From Sphingomonas chungangi (GTDB taxonomy: Bacteria > Pseudomonadota > Alphaproteobacteria > Sphingomonadales > Sphingomonadaceae): a stretch of 64,000 nt of DNA. The position numbers were made by a program, and so were the translations under genes. The stretch lies in the NCBI RefSeq assembly GCF_013778325.1, contig NZ_JACEIB010000027.1, positions 62,001 to 126,000 of the forward strand, written 5' to 3'. Shown one piece after another: positions 53,975 through 62,644 of the stretch (position 1 is its first letter; each line of letters begins with the position of its first letter). The notes beneath the pieces are model-generated. The model did not search any database and had not been told where the DNA came from. It worked only from the letters and a program-made list of their open reading frames with translations.

Positions 53975-54541
53975 TCATGCGGTCGCGTCGATTCCCGCTC
54001 CTTCCGGCGCCTTGGCGACGCCGACCATCGCGGCGCGCAACAGCCGGTCCTTGATCATCCACCCGGTCTGCATCTCGTGGATCACGGTGCCGGGTGCGGC
54101 ATCGGCCGATTCCATTTCCATGATCGCCTGGTGCCGGTTCGGATCGAGCGGCTGGCCGACCGCCTCGATGCGGGTCACGCCGTTGCGCTGGAAGACGCTT
54201 TCCAGTTCCTTACCGGTCATCTCGATGCCCGTGACGAGAGGCTTCAGCTTGTCGTCGGACCGCAGCTCGGCCGGGATCGCAGCCAGCGCGCGCTGCAGAT
54301 TGTCGGCCACCGAGAGCAGATCGCGTGCGAAGCCGGTGGTGGCGTAAGCGCGGGCATCGGCCATCTCCTTCTCGGTGCGGCGACGAAGGTTCTGCATTTC
54401 GGCCTGCACGTAGAGGGCATTCTGCTTCGCTTCCTCCAGCTCGGCACGCAGCTTGTCGTGCTCGGCGACTTCGGGCGCCGCGTCGGCGGTTTCGGTGCGG
54501 AGGTCTTCGGTGTTGTCGTTGCTCATCGTTTCTTCTGTCAT
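53975..54541 (-). CDS. grpE: Co-chaperone GrpE
   Basis: The 188-residue product has a disordered acidic N-terminus, a long helix (KLRAELEEAKQNALYVQAEM, NLRRRTEKEM) and the C-terminal GrpE beta domain (EAVGQPLDPNRHQAIMEM, MIKDRLLRAAMVGVAK). The ATG at 54541 overlaps the hrcA stop (ATGA); a second ATG at 54526 is possible. It is the nucleotide exchange factor for DnaK. hrcA-grpE forms a short operon, separate from dnaK-dnaJ on the other strand. Confidence 0.97.
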   Translation of the reverse strand: MTEETMSNDNTEDLRTETADAAPEVAEHDKLRAELEEAKQNALYVQAEMQNLRRRTEKEMADARAYATTGFARDLLSVADNLQRALAAIPAELRSDDKLKPLVTGIEMTGKELESVFQRNGVTRIEAVGQPLDPNRHQAIMEMESADAAPGTVIHEMQTGWMIKDRLLRAAMVGVAKAPEGAGIDATA

Positions 54542-55578
54542 GCCATCAGCCTGGAAAGCGCGTGCGCGGTGAAATCCACCATGGGAACGACGCGCGCATA
54601 GTTCAATCGGGTCGGCCCAATCACGCCGACCACACCCACCACCCGGCCCTCCCGGGCGCGGTAGGGGGCGGCGATAATCGACGAACCGGACAACGCAAAG
54701 AGCTTGTTCTCCGATCCGATGAAGATCTTCGTGGCGGAACCCGCGCGGGCGCCCTCGAGCAGGCGGGAAATCTCCTCCTTGCCCTCGAGTTCGTCGAGCA
54801 GCAGACGGATGCGCTCTAGATCGTCGGCCGCGGACTGATCGATCAGATTCGCTTGGCCCCGCACGATCAGCACCGGCCTGTCGGCGCCGTCGGTGGACCA
54901 GACGGCAAGCCCGCGCTGGACGAGATCGTGGCTGGCGCGATCGAGTTGCGCGCGGCCCAGCCCGATCTCCGCCGTGAGCCGCGCCTGCGCCTGGCTGAGC
55001 GTGCACCCCGCCAGTTCGGAGGAGATGTAGTTGGCCGCCTCGATCAGCGCCGAAGGATCGGTGCCCGGCGGGAGCGCGACGACGCGATTCTCCACCGTGC
55101 CGTCCGCGCCAACCAGCACGGCAAGAGCTTGCTCGCGGGACAGCGGCACGAAGGCGAACTGGCGGAGGATCGGCTCCTGCTTCGGCACCAGCACGAGACC
55201 GGCGCAGGCAGAGAGGCCCGACAGCACGGCGGAGGCCGCCGCCAGCGCATCCTCGATCGGGCCGGTCTGGCCGATCTGACGCTCGATCGCGGCGCGCTCC
55301 TGCTCGTTGGGTTCGTCGGCCTGCATCATGCCGTCAACGAACAGCCTGAGACCGGTCTCGGTCGGCATCCGCCCGGCGGAGATATGCGGCGCGGCTAGCA
55401 ACCCCGCCTCCTCCAGATCCTGCATCACGTTGCGGATCGAGGCCGGAGAGAGATTGAGGCCGGAGAGTTGCGAAATGGTCCGCGATCCCACCGGCGTGCC
55501 GGAGCGCAGATACGATTCCACCACCACGCGAAAGATCGCGCGGGCGCGATCGGAGAGCTCGGGGACTGCGGGACCCAT
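54538..55578 (-). CDS. hrcA: Heat-inducible transcription repressor HrcA
   Basis: The 346-residue product has a winged-helix N-terminus (ARAIFRVVVESYLRSGTPVG, QLSGLNLSPASIRNVMQDLE) and the HrcA C-terminal core (HISAGRMPTETGLRLFVDGM, SEAD-like IGSENKLFALSGSSIIAAPY, GVVGVIGPTRLNYARVVPMV). It represses chaperone genes by binding CIRCE sites. I found no CIRCE sequence upstream of hrcA or dnaK in this window; the target is usually groESL. Start ATG at 55578. Followed by grpE with ATGA overlap. Confidence 0.97.
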   Translation of the reverse strand: MGPAVPELSDRARAIFRVVVESYLRSGTPVGSRTISQLSGLNLSPASIRNVMQDLEEAGLLAAPHISAGRMPTETGLRLFVDGMMQADEPNEQERAAIERQIGQTGPIEDALAAASAVLSGLSACAGLVLVPKQEPILRQFAFVPLSREQALAVLVGADGTVENRVVALPPGTDPSALIEAANYISSELAGCTLSQAQARLTAEIGLGRAQLDRASHDLVQRGLAVWSTDGADRPVLIVRGQANLIDQSAADDLERIRLLLDELEGKEEISRLLEGARAGSATKIFIGSENKLFALSGSSIIAAPYRAREGRVVGVVGVIGPTRLNYARVVPMVDFTAHALSRLMA

Positions 55579-55622
55579 GACAGGGATGTAGGGAGAACGA
55601 CTCCGCCACTCAACACCTCAAA

Positions 55623-55750
55623 CCCGTTCGGGCTGAGCTTGTCGAAGCCCTGCCCTTTCTTATTCCGGCGCCGAAGGAACAAGGGCAGCCCTTCGACTAC
55701 CTGCCAAGGCGGGCGTTCAGGACAGGCTTCGACAGGCTCGGGGCGAACGG
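55623..55750. repeat. Three inverted copies of the CCGTTCGGGCTGAGCTTGTCGAA family
   Basis: A full copy at 55623-55650, an inner inverted half (AAGGGCAGCCCTTCGAC, 55681-55697) and a right inverted copy (55724-55750) lie between the divergent hrcA and rph genes. The first and inner copy can pair over about 17 bases (GTCGAAGCCCTGCCCTT). It is the same family as at 46856-46946. The divergent promoters must lie beside or within it. Confidence 0.8.
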
Positions 55751-55807
55751 TGGTGACGTTGGGGCCTTATACCGCTACAGCGCCCCGACTTTATCACAGG
55801 AGCCCTC

Positions 55808-56524
55808 ATGCGACCCTCCGGCCGTGCGCCAGATCAGATGCGCGCCATCATCATCGAGCCGAACGCCACCCGCCATGCCGAGGGCAGCTGCATGATCAGC
55901 TTCGGCGACACCAGGGTGCTGGTCACCGCCTCGATCGAGGAGCGCGTGCCGCCCTTCCTGCGCGGCAAGGGCCAAGGCTGGGTGACGGCCGAATACGGGA
56001 TGCTGCCCCGCGCCACTCACACGCGCGGATCGCGTGAGGCTGCAAAGGGCAAGCAATCCGGGCGCACGCAGGAAATCCAGCGGCTTATCGGCCGTAGCTT
56101 GCGCGCCGTCTGCGACATGACGCTGCTCGGTGAGCGCCAGATCACGCTCGATTGCGACGTGATCCAGGCCGACGGCGGCACTCGCACCGCCTCGATCTCG
56201 GGCGCTTGGGTGGCACTCCGCCTCGCGGTCGACAAGCTGCTCGCCGAGGGCAGGCTGACGGCCGATCCGATCACTGCGCAGGTCGCCGCCGTCTCCTGCG
56301 GTATCTACGAGGGCACGCCGGTGCTCGACCTTGATTATATCGAGGATTCGAATGCGCACGCCGACGGCAATTTCGTGCTGCTTTCCAATGGGAACATCGC
56401 CGAAACTCAGGCGACGGCGGAAGGCGCGACCTATGACGAAGCGGCGCTGCTCGATCTGCTCCGCCTCGCGCGGATCGGCTGCAGCGAAATCTTCGCCGCG
56501 CAACTGAAGGCCGCCGGCCGGTGA
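55808..56524 (+). CDS. rph: Ribonuclease PH
   Basis: The 238-residue product starts [19 protein letters not shown] and contains [20 protein letters not shown], the phosphate-binding [20 protein letters not shown] (as two parts) and [18 protein letters not shown]. It trims tRNA 3' ends by phosphorolysis. GGAG precedes the ATG. The divergent hrcA gene lies upstream, and rdgB overlaps its stop by 4 bases (GTGA). rph-rdgB-hemW order is conserved in alphaproteobacteria. Confidence 0.97.
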   Translation: MRPSGRAPDQMRAIIIEPNATRHAEGSCMISFGDTRVLVTASIEERVPPFLRGKGQGWVTAEYGMLPRATHTRGSREAAKGKQSGRTQEIQRLIGRSLRAVCDMTLLGERQITLDCDVIQADGGTRTASISGAWVALRLAVDKLLAEGRLTADPITAQVAAVSCGIYEGTPVLDLDYIEDSNAHADGNFVLLSNGNIAETQATAEGATYDEAALLDLLRLARIGCSEIFAAQLKAAGR

Positions 56525-57123
56525 AGCGCCGCCTGGAGCCGGGCAGGCTGGTGATCGCCAGTCACAACAAGGGCAAGATCCCCGAGATTGCCGCCCTGCT
56601 CGGCCCCTATGGAATGGACATCGTCTCGGCGGGCGAGCTCGACGTCCCGGAACCGGAAGAGACCGGCACCAGCTTCGCCGCCAATGCCGAGCTGAAGGCG
56701 CGCTTCTCCGCCGATCTCACCGGCCTGCCCGCGCTTGCGGACGACAGCGGCCTGTGCGTCGAGGCGCTGGACGGCGACCCCGGCATCTTCTCGGCGCGCT
56801 GGGCCGGGTCGGGCAAGGATTTCGGCCGGGCGATGGAGCTGGTCGAGCGCAATCTCGCCGCCAAGGGGCCGGAAGCGGGCCGCGACGCGCATTTCGTCTG
56901 CGCGCTATCGCTCTGCTGGCCGGACGGGCATATCGTCACGGTCGAGGGCCGGGTCGACGGCCATCTCGTCTGGCCGCCGCGCGGTGACAAAGGCTTCGGC
57001 TACGATCCGGTCTTCCAGCCCTGGCACCACGACATCACCTTCGGCGAGATGGATCCTGACAGAAAGCACGCCATGAGCCACCGCGCGGACGCCTTCCGCA
57101 AGCTGGTGGCGGCCGTGTTCTGA
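56521..57123 (+). CDS. rdgB: Non-canonical purine NTP pyrophosphatase, RdgB/HAM1
   Basis: The 200-residue product has [29 protein letters not shown]-like [25 protein letters not shown] and [12 protein letters not shown]. It hydrolyses dITP, XTP and ITP to keep the nucleotide pool clean. The start is GTG at 56521, overlapping the rph stop. Complete length. Confidence 0.96.
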   Translation: MKRRLEPGRLVIASHNKGKIPEIAALLGPYGMDIVSAGELDVPEPEETGTSFAANAELKARFSADLTGLPALADDSGLCVEALDGDPGIFSARWAGSGKDFGRAMELVERNLAAKGPEAGRDAHFVCALSLCWPDGHIVTVEGRVDGHLVWPPRGDKGFGYDPVFQPWHHDITFGEMDPDRKHAMSHRADAFRKLVAAVF

Positions 57124-57125
57124 GC

Positions 57126-58265
57126 GTGGGTGATCCGCTCGCGCTCTACGTCCATTGGCCGTTCTGCATTTCCAAATGTCCCTATTGCGACTTCAACAGC
57201 CACGTCCGCGCCGAAATCGACGAGGCGGCGTGGCGGGATTCATTGCTCGCGGACCTCGCGCATGAGGCGGCGCTGACGGCGGAGCGACCGCTTGGATCGA
57301 TCTTCTTCGGCGGGGGGACGCCCTCGCTGATGGCGCCTGCCACCGTCGAGGCCGTGCTGAACGCGGCCGAGCACCATTGGGGCTTCGCGCCCGGCATCGA
57401 GATCACGCTGGAGGCGAATCCCTCCTCGGTCGAGGCGGCGAACTTCCAGGCTTTGGCGAGTGCCGGCGTGAATCGCGTCTCGTTGGGCCTGCAGGCGCTC
57501 GACGACGATGCACTGCGCTTCCTCGGCCGCGCGCACGGAGTGGCGGAGAGCCTTGCCGCGCTCGACACCGCTCAGGCGGCGTTCGATCGGGTCAGCATCG
57601 ACCTGATCTATGCGCGGCCCGACCAGACCGAGGCGCAGTGGCTGGCGGAGCTGTATCGGGCGCTCGGCTTCGGCACCGAGCATCTTTCGCTCTACCAGCT
57701 CACCATCGAGCCTGGCACGCGCTTCGCCGCGCTGGTGGCGAAGGGCGAACTGCCGACGCTCGGTCCGGACGAGGCCGCCCATCTCTTCGAGATCACCCGC
57801 ACTGTGACCGCCGAGGCGGGCATTCCGGCCTACGAAATATCGAACCATGCCCGACCAGGGGCGGAGAGCCGCCACAACCTCGCTTACTGGCGCTATCGCG
57901 ACTATCTCGGCGTCGGCCCCGGCGCCCACGGACGACGCGGCCGTGCCGCCAGCCTCCGCCGCAAGAAGCCGGAGAACTGGCTGGCAGCCGTCGCGCGCAA
58001 TGGCCACGGCATCGAGAGCGAGGAAGCGCTCGACGGCGCCACGCGCGCCGAAGAGGCGCTGCTGATGGGGCTGCGGCTCGACGAGGGTGTCGATCTCGCG
58101 TGGATCGCGACGGAGACCGGGCTGGCGATCGACGCGATCGTCAACGAGGCCGCGATCGACCGGCTTTCCACACACGGCCTGCTGAAGCGCGAGGGCGATC
58201 ACCTCTTAGTGCGCGAAGCCGGCATGCTCCTGCTGGACGGCATCCTCGTCGAGATCGTGCGCTAG
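57126..58265 (+). CDS. hemW: Radical SAM heme chaperone HemW
   Basis: The 379-residue product has the radical SAM cluster motif CISKCPYCDF near the N-terminus, FFGGGTPSLM and ITLEANPSSVEAANF. The C-terminal HemW domain carries YEISNHARPGAESRHNLAYW. HemW was formerly annotated as oxygen-independent coproporphyrinogen oxidase, but it lacks that activity in several species and binds heme. The start is GTG at 57126, two bases after the rdgB stop. It is the last gene of the rph-rdgB-hemW set. Confidence 0.96.
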   Translation: MGDPLALYVHWPFCISKCPYCDFNSHVRAEIDEAAWRDSLLADLAHEAALTAERPLGSIFFGGGTPSLMAPATVEAVLNAAEHHWGFAPGIEITLEANPSSVEAANFQALASAGVNRVSLGLQALDDDALRFLGRAHGVAESLAALDTAQAAFDRVSIDLIYARPDQTEAQWLAELYRALGFGTEHLSLYQLTIEPGTRFAALVAKGELPTLGPDEAAHLFEITRTVTAEAGIPAYEISNHARPGAESRHNLAYWRYRDYLGVGPGAHGRRGRAASLRRKKPENWLAAVARNGHGIESEEALDGATRAEEALLMGLRLDEGVDLAWIATETGLAIDAIVNEAAIDRLSTHGLLKREGDHLLVREAGMLLLDGILVEIVR

Positions 58266-58273
58266 CTGTCCGT

Positions 58274-58352
58274 CATTGCGAGGAGCGAAGCGACGCGAGC
58301 CATCCACATGCACGACGCTCGCGACTCTGGATGCTTCGCTCCGCTCGCAATG
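58274..58352. repeat. Inverted repeat of the CATTGCGAG-GAGCGAAGC family
   Basis: CATTGCGAGGAGCGAAGC (58274-58291) is answered by GCTTCGCTCCGCTCGCAATG (58333-58352), a near-perfect inverted copy. Further pairing follows inside (ATCCA and TGGAT). It lies between convergent hemW and DUF1428 genes and may act as a terminator. This family is widespread in proteobacteria. Confidence 0.8.
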
Positions 58353-58366
58353 GCGACGTCGGAGAA

Positions 58367-58726
58367 TCAATCCTCCGTATCGAAGATCGGCACGAACCCG
58401 CCGTAGATCATGCGCTTGCCGTCGAACGGTATCGGCCCGTCCGGCACGGCCATGCGCGGATCGGACCAGATCTTCTCGTGCGCGGCATCCGCCGTCGACC
58501 GGTCCGGCCAGACGATCCACGAGAAGACGACGTTCTCCCCCTCCTCCGCCTTCACCGCCTTGCGGAAATCGGTGGTGGTGCCGTCGGGCAGATTGTCGCC
58601 CCAGGTCTCGACGATACGCGTCGCGCCATATTCGATGAAGATCGGCGCGGTCTTCGCGGCCATGTCCCGATACGCATCCTTGTTCGCTGCCGGCACCGGT
58701 ATCAGGAAGCCCTGAACATAGCCCAT
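58367..58726 (-). CDS. DUF1428 family protein
   Basis: The 119-residue product starts MGYVQGFLIPVPAANKDAYR and has WGDNLPDGTTTDFRKAV and FSWIVWPDRSTADAAHEKI, which fit DUF1428 (a ferredoxin-like dimer family). The function is unknown. GGGAG precedes the ATG at 58726 by about 8 bases, which decides the start over an earlier open frame. It follows the LpoA-like gene on the same strand by 16 bases. Confidence 0.92.
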   Translation of the reverse strand: MGYVQGFLIPVPAANKDAYRDMAAKTAPIFIEYGATRIVETWGDNLPDGTTTDFRKAVKAEEGENVVFSWIVWPDRSTADAAHEKIWSDPRMAVPDGPIPFDGKRMIYGGFVPIFDTED

Positions 58727-58742
58727 CGCGCGTCTCCCTCGG

Positions 58743-59933
58743 CTATTGGTCTCCGAAACCCTGCGGCGCCGGCGACACCACGGTGACACCTCCCATGCCG
58801 ATCTGCTTCACCTCCAGCACGCGCTCGGCGATGCCGTCGCGATCGAAGCGGAAGGCGCCGTCGACGCCCGAGAAGCCGCCCTTGTCGGCCAGGCGATCCA
58901 GCGGGAAATCGGTGCCGGGCCGCCAGTCTGCGGAGATTCGCACCGCCAGCAGCACCGAATCATAGCCGAGGCTGGAAAGCCGGTACGGCCCCTTGCCGAA
59001 ACGCGCACGGTACTTGCCGGCGAACTGCGAATAAAGCCCGTCGGACACCGCCGCGAACCAGGCGCCGCTCATCACCTTGCTGGCGGCCAGTTGGGGCTCG
59101 GTGTTCCAGAGTTCGGTGCCGAGCAGTTTGGCCGCCGAGCCGGACTTGCGCACCAGCGGCGCCGCCGCCAGCGCGATACGGCCATTGTCCGCGATCAGCA
59201 GCGCGTCATAGCCCTTGGGGTCACCCAGCCGCTTGATCGCGGTAGTGAGCGAGGCGGGCGAGCGATCGAAGCTCTGCATCGACACCACTGTCGCCCCCGT
59301 ATTCTCGGCGGCACGGAGCATCGCGTTGGAGGCGCGGCGGCCATAGACGCCGTTCGGCACCAGCGCCGCGAGCCGCCCGAGTCCGCGCTCCTTGGCGTAG
59401 GAGACGATGCGATCGACCGATTCGGTCGGCGTGAAGCCCAGCAGGTAGATGCCGCTGCCCGCCACGCTGACGTCGTTCGAGAAGGCCACCACCGGCACAT
59501 GCTGGGCCGCGGCGATCGGCGCGATCGCGCGCACGTCGTCGGACAATAGCGGGCCAAGGATCAGCTTGTTGCCCTCCGACAGTGCCTTCTGCGCCGCCAT
59601 CGCAGCGCCGGTCGCGGTGTCGTACATGGTGAGGCGCACGCCCTGGCCACCCGAATCGATCAGCGCCATGTTGGCGGCATTGGCGATGGACTGGCCGATA
59701 CCAGCTTCCGGCCCGCTGAGCGGCACCAGCACGGCGACGCGATCGCGCTGGTCTTCGGGCAGCCGACCGGGCTGCGTGGTGCCTGGCTGCTTGGTGGGCG
59801 GCGGCGGGGCCTGCTGCGGCCCTTTCGGCACCATCGTGGAGCAGCCCGCGAGCAGCGCCGCGAGCAGCAGGCTGACGGCCCGCTTCATCGTCGCGCGCAT
59901 CGCCGGTTGCGGCTTCACCAGTGCCTCTGCCAT
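58743..59933 (-). CDS. Penicillin-binding protein activator LpoA-like lipoprotein
   Basis: The 396-residue product has a lipobox (LLLAALLAGC) and a Pro-rich linker (APPPPTKQPGTTQPG). A periplasmic binding protein-like domain of the LpoA/LivJ type follows (VAVLVPLSGPEAGIGQSIANA, LILGPLLSDDVRAIAP, GFTPTESVDRIVSYA). LpoA activates peptidoglycan synthase PBP1A in gammaproteobacteria; the role here is by family and by the conserved neighbourhood of rsmI and yraN. ATG at 59933 has GGGGA 5 bases upstream, but starts at 59900 and 59888 would give a shorter N-terminus. Confidence 0.88.
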   Translation of the reverse strand: MAEALVKPQPAMRATMKRAVSLLLAALLAGCSTMVPKGPQQAPPPPTKQPGTTQPGRLPEDQRDRVAVLVPLSGPEAGIGQSIANAANMALIDSGGQGVRLTMYDTATGAAMAAQKALSEGNKLILGPLLSDDVRAIAPIAAAQHVPVVAFSNDVSVAGSGIYLLGFTPTESVDRIVSYAKERGLGRLAALVPNGVYGRRASNAMLRAAENTGATVVSMQSFDRSPASLTTAIKRLGDPKGYDALLIADNGRIALAAAPLVRKSGSAAKLLGTELWNTEPQLAASKVMSGAWFAAVSDGLYSQFAGKYRARFGKGPYRLSSLGYDSVLLAVRISADWRPGTDFPLDRLADKGGFSGVDGAFRFDRDGIAERVLEVKQIGMGGVTVVSPAPQGFGDQ

Positions 59934-59946
59934 GAAATCCCCTACT

Positions 59947-60780
59947 ATGACCGAACCTCTCCCGCCCGGCCTCTACATCGTCGCGACCCCGATCGGCAAT
60001 CTCGGCGACCTTTCGCCCCGCGCCGCCGACATCCTGTCACGCGCGAGCCTGATCGCCGCGGAGGATACGCGCGTGACCGCGAAACTGTTGCGGCATGTCG
60101 GCTCCGAACGGCCGATGACCCCCTATCACGATCACAATGCCGATCGGGTGCGGCCCGGGCTGATCGAGCGGATGCGGGTCGAAGCGATCGCGCTGGTTTC
60201 CGATGCCGGCACACCGATGATCTCGGATCCGGGCTTCAAGCTGGTGCGTGATGCACGGGCTACGGGCGCACATATCGTCACCATCCCCGGCCCGAGCGCG
60301 GCGATCGCGGCGCTGACACTGGCAGGGTTGCCGACCGACCGCTTCCTGTTCCTCGGTTTCCTGCCATCCAAGGAGAAGGCGCGCGCCGATTCCATCGCCG
60401 AGGTGGCGGCGATCCGGGCGAGCCTCGTCCTTTACGAGAGCGGGCCGAGGCTGGGTGCGACACTGGCAGCGTTGGTGAAGGGACTGGGATCGCGCGATGC
60501 GGCGGTCGCGCGCGAGATCAGCAAGGCGTTCGAGGAATGCGTGACCGGAACACTCGCGGAGTTGGCGGAACGCTACGCCGAACACGGTCCCAAGGGCGAG
60601 ATCGTGATCGTCGTCGGCCCACCCGGTGACGCGCCGCCGCCGGAAGTCGACGATGTCGATGCCTTGCTCCGCGAGGCTTTGGACCGTTTGCCCGTCGCCA
60701 AGGCGGCCAAGGAAGTGGCGGCGGCCACCGGTCTCGATCGCCACGAGCTCTACAACCGCGCGCTGGAACTGAAGGCATGA
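59947..60780 (+). CDS. rsmI: 16S rRNA (cytidine1402-2'-O)-methyltransferase
   Basis: The 277-residue product starts MTEPLPPGLYIVATPIGNLG and has IAAEDTRVTAKLLRH, LVSDAGTPMISDPGFKLV, TIPGPSAAIAALTLAGLP and FLGFLPSKEKAR. It methylates the ribose of C1402 in 16S rRNA. No clear ribosome site is present; an in-frame ATG at 59932 is also possible. The divergent LpoA-like gene starts only 13 bases away. Its stop overlaps the yraN start (ATGA). Confidence 0.96.
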   Translation: MTEPLPPGLYIVATPIGNLGDLSPRAADILSRASLIAAEDTRVTAKLLRHVGSERPMTPYHDHNADRVRPGLIERMRVEAIALVSDAGTPMISDPGFKLVRDARATGAHIVTIPGPSAAIAALTLAGLPTDRFLFLGFLPSKEKARADSIAEVAAIRASLVLYESGPRLGATLAALVKGLGSRDAAVAREISKAFEECVTGTLAELAERYAEHGPKGEIVIVVGPPGDAPPPEVDDVDALLREALDRLPVAKAAKEVAAATGLDRHELYNRALELKA

Positions 60781-61127
60781 AGCGTCAGGCGGCGGAAGCA
60801 AGCGGCCGCGTCGCCGAGACGATCGCCGCCAATTTCCTCCGCCTCAAGGGCTGGACGATTCTCGATCGCCGCGTCCGCACACCGGCCGGCGAGGTGGACA
60901 TCGTGATGCGCAAGCCGGGCCTCGTCGCCTTCGTCGAGGTGAAGAGCCGCAAGGATCAGGCGGCGCTCGATCTCTCGCTGGATCGGCAGAGGCTGGTCCG
61001 TGTCGCGGCGGCGGCCGAGATGCTGATCCCGCGCTACGCCCAGCCGGGCGACGACATCCGCATCGACGCGGTGCTGATCGCGCCCGGAAAGCCGCCGAAG
61101 CATCTGGAGCACGTCTGGCAGGGGTGA
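60777..61127 (+). CDS. YraN family (UPF0102) nuclease-like protein
   Basis: The 116-residue product has the UPF0102 motifs GRVAETIAANFLRLKGW, GEVDIVMRKPGLVAFVEVK with the endonuclease-fold acidic residues and RLVRVAAAAEMLI. The fold resembles Holliday-junction resolvases but activity is not established. The ATG overlaps the rsmI stop, so it is co-translated. Next to rsmI and an LpoA-like gene, it keeps the enterobacterial arrangement. Confidence 0.95.
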   Translation: MKRQAAEASGRVAETIAANFLRLKGWTILDRRVRTPAGEVDIVMRKPGLVAFVEVKSRKDQAALDLSLDRQRLVRVAAAAEMLIPRYAQPGDDIRIDAVLIAPGKPPKHLEHVWQG

Positions 61128-61153
61128 CAATTTTGTCGCCCGCCCCTACCTCG

Positions 61154-61236
61154 CCGTTCGTGCCGAGCGAAGTCGAGGCACGCGCCACAGACGCAGCGCT
61201 CGCTGCACGTCCCTCGACTTCGCTCGGGACGAACGG
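61154..61236. repeat. Inverted repeat of the CCGTTCGTGCCGAGCGAAGTC family
   Basis: The 29-base arm 61154-61182 is matched by the inverted arm 61208-61236 with two mismatches. It lies between yraN and gshB, so transcripts of both must pass through or end at this hairpin. The loop is 25 bases. It is a common intergenic unit in sphingomonads. Confidence 0.8.
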
Positions 61237-61248
61237 AAGGGGTAGTCC

Positions 61249-62202
61249 ATGTCGCTCACCGTCGCCGTCCAGATGGATCCCATGGAGGGCATCAACATCG
61301 CGGGCGATTCCACGTTCGCCCTGATGCTCTCGGCCCAGGCGCGCGGCCACAGCCTCTATCACTATGCCGCCGGGGATCTCTCCTACCGCGACGGTCGCGT
61401 CTATGCACCGGCCCGTCCGGTCACGGTCCAGCGTGTCGCCGGTGACCATTTCAAATTCGGTGAAACGAAGCTGCTCGATCTCGGCGCCGACACCGACGTC
61501 ATCCTGATGCGACAGGACCCACCCTTCGATCTCGCCTATATCACCGCGACCCATCTGCTCGAACGCATTCAGCACGAGACCCTAGTGGTCAACGATCCGG
61601 CGTCCGTCCGCAACGCACCCGAAAAGCTGTTCGTGCTGGATTATGCGCAGTTCATGCCGCCGACTCTGATCACGCGCAGCCTCGATGAAGCGCGCGCCTT
61701 CCATCAGGCGCATGGCGAGGTCGTGGTGAAACCGCTTTACGGCAACGCGGGCTCGGCGGTGTTCCATGTCGGCAAGACCGACGCCAACCTCGCCGCGCTC
61801 ACCGAATTGTTCGGGCAGGTGTGGCGCGAGCCGTTCATGGTGCAGGCCTTCCTCCCGGACGTGGCGCTCGGGGACAAGCGCATCGTGCTGGTGGACGGCA
61901 AGCCGGCCGGCGCGGTCAACCGCCTGCCGAAGAAGGGCGAGATCCGCTCAAACCTCGCGGTCGGCGGATCGGGCGCGCAGACCGAATTGACGGCGCGCGA
62001 ACTCGAAATCTGCGGCGCCCTAGGCCCAGAGCTCGCCAAGCGGGGGCTGGTATTCGTCGGCATCGACGTGATCGCCGGCTATCTCACCGAGATCAACGTC
62101 ACCTCGCCGACCGGCATCGTCGCCATCGACAAGTTCAACGGCACCGATACCCCGGCCCTCATCTGGGACGCCATCGAAGCCCGCGTGCACGCGCGAGCCT
62201 GA
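61249..62202 (+). CDS. gshB: Glutathione synthetase
   Basis: The 317-residue product starts MSLTVAVQMDPMEGINIAGD and has DVILMRQDPPFDLAYI and the ATP-grasp motifs EVVVKPLYGNAGSAVF and FVGIDVIAGYLTEINVTSPTG. It joins gamma-glutamylcysteine and glycine with ATP. GGAAGGG precedes the ATG by about 6 bases. It may serve the glutathione peroxidase and GST also encoded here. Confidence 0.97.
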   Translation: MSLTVAVQMDPMEGINIAGDSTFALMLSAQARGHSLYHYAAGDLSYRDGRVYAPARPVTVQRVAGDHFKFGETKLLDLGADTDVILMRQDPPFDLAYITATHLLERIQHETLVVNDPASVRNAPEKLFVLDYAQFMPPTLITRSLDEARAFHQAHGEVVVKPLYGNAGSAVFHVGKTDANLAALTELFGQVWREPFMVQAFLPDVALGDKRIVLVDGKPAGAVNRLPKKGEIRSNLAVGGSGAQTELTARELEICGALGPELAKRGLVFVGIDVIAGYLTEINVTSPTGIVAIDKFNGTDTPALIWDAIEARVHARA

Positions 62203-62227
62203 TCCCGTCCTTCGTTTTCGTCGCCTC

Positions 62228-62527
62228 TCAGGCGTCGGCGCTCTCGCCGCGCTCGGGAAAGTCGAGCGCCACCATCTTCGCCGCGATCTTCTGCGGATCG
62301 ATGGGATAAGCACCGCTCTGGATGAGCGACTTGATCGCGTCGACCTTCTTGCTGTCGACCGGCACCGAGGTGTCGGCCAGCGCGGCGAACGCGTCCGACA
62401 GACCCGCGTTGGTTGCAATTTTCGCCTGAGCCGCCGCGACCGGAGCCGCCGCCTGCGTGGGTTGGACCGACGACGGCCGCAGCCGCGAAACGTCGGTTGC
62501 TCCCCCTGCCTTGTCGATGCCGTCCAT
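62228..62527 (-). CDS. flgM: Anti-sigma-28 factor FlgM
   Basis: The 99-residue product is disordered at the N-terminus (Ala/Pro/Gln-rich), and its C-terminal 40 residues (VDSKKVDAIKSLIQSGAY, then IDPQKIAAKMVAL) match the FlgM sigma-28-binding helices. FlgM holds FliA inactive until the hook is complete and is then exported. AGGAC precedes the ATG by about 8 bases, and a near-consensus sigma-28 promoter lies 40-60 bases upstream. No other flagellar gene is in the window. Confidence 0.92.
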   Translation of the reverse strand: MDGIDKAGGATDVSRLRPSSVQPTQAAAPVAAAQAKIATNAGLSDAFAALADTSVPVDSKKVDAIKSLIQSGAYPIDPQKIAAKMVALDFPERGESADA

Positions 62528-62563
62528 GCCCGTAGTCCTACTGAGGTTGGTTCCCTACGAGCG

Positions 62564-62590
62564 GTAACGGCAGCGCGCGTGAAAACTTTA
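62564..62590 (-). promoter_or_regulatory. Sigma-28 (FliA) promoter of flgM
   Basis: On the minus strand the sequence TAAAGTTT (62590-62583) is followed after exactly 11 bases by GCCGTTAC (62571-62564). The classic FliA consensus is TAAAGTTT-N11-GCCGATAA, so -35 matches 8 of 8 and -10 matches 6 of 8. The start of transcription would be near 62557, some 30 bases before flgM. This fits known FliA control of flgM. Confidence 0.85.
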
Positions 62591-62592
62591 AA

Positions 62593-62629
62593 GGCCCGGT
62601 AAAAGAATTTTTCGAAACGTTACCGGGCC
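62593..62629 (-). terminator. xerC terminator
   Basis: On the minus strand GGCCCGGTAA and TTACCGGGCC pair (62629-62620 with 62602-62593) over a 17-base loop and are followed by TTTAAAGTTTT. It starts 16 bases after the xerC stop. The T-rich tail is the same sequence that holds the -35 box of the flgM sigma-28 promoter. Confidence 0.85.
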
Positions 62630-62644
62630 GATTTGGTCGGCGTT

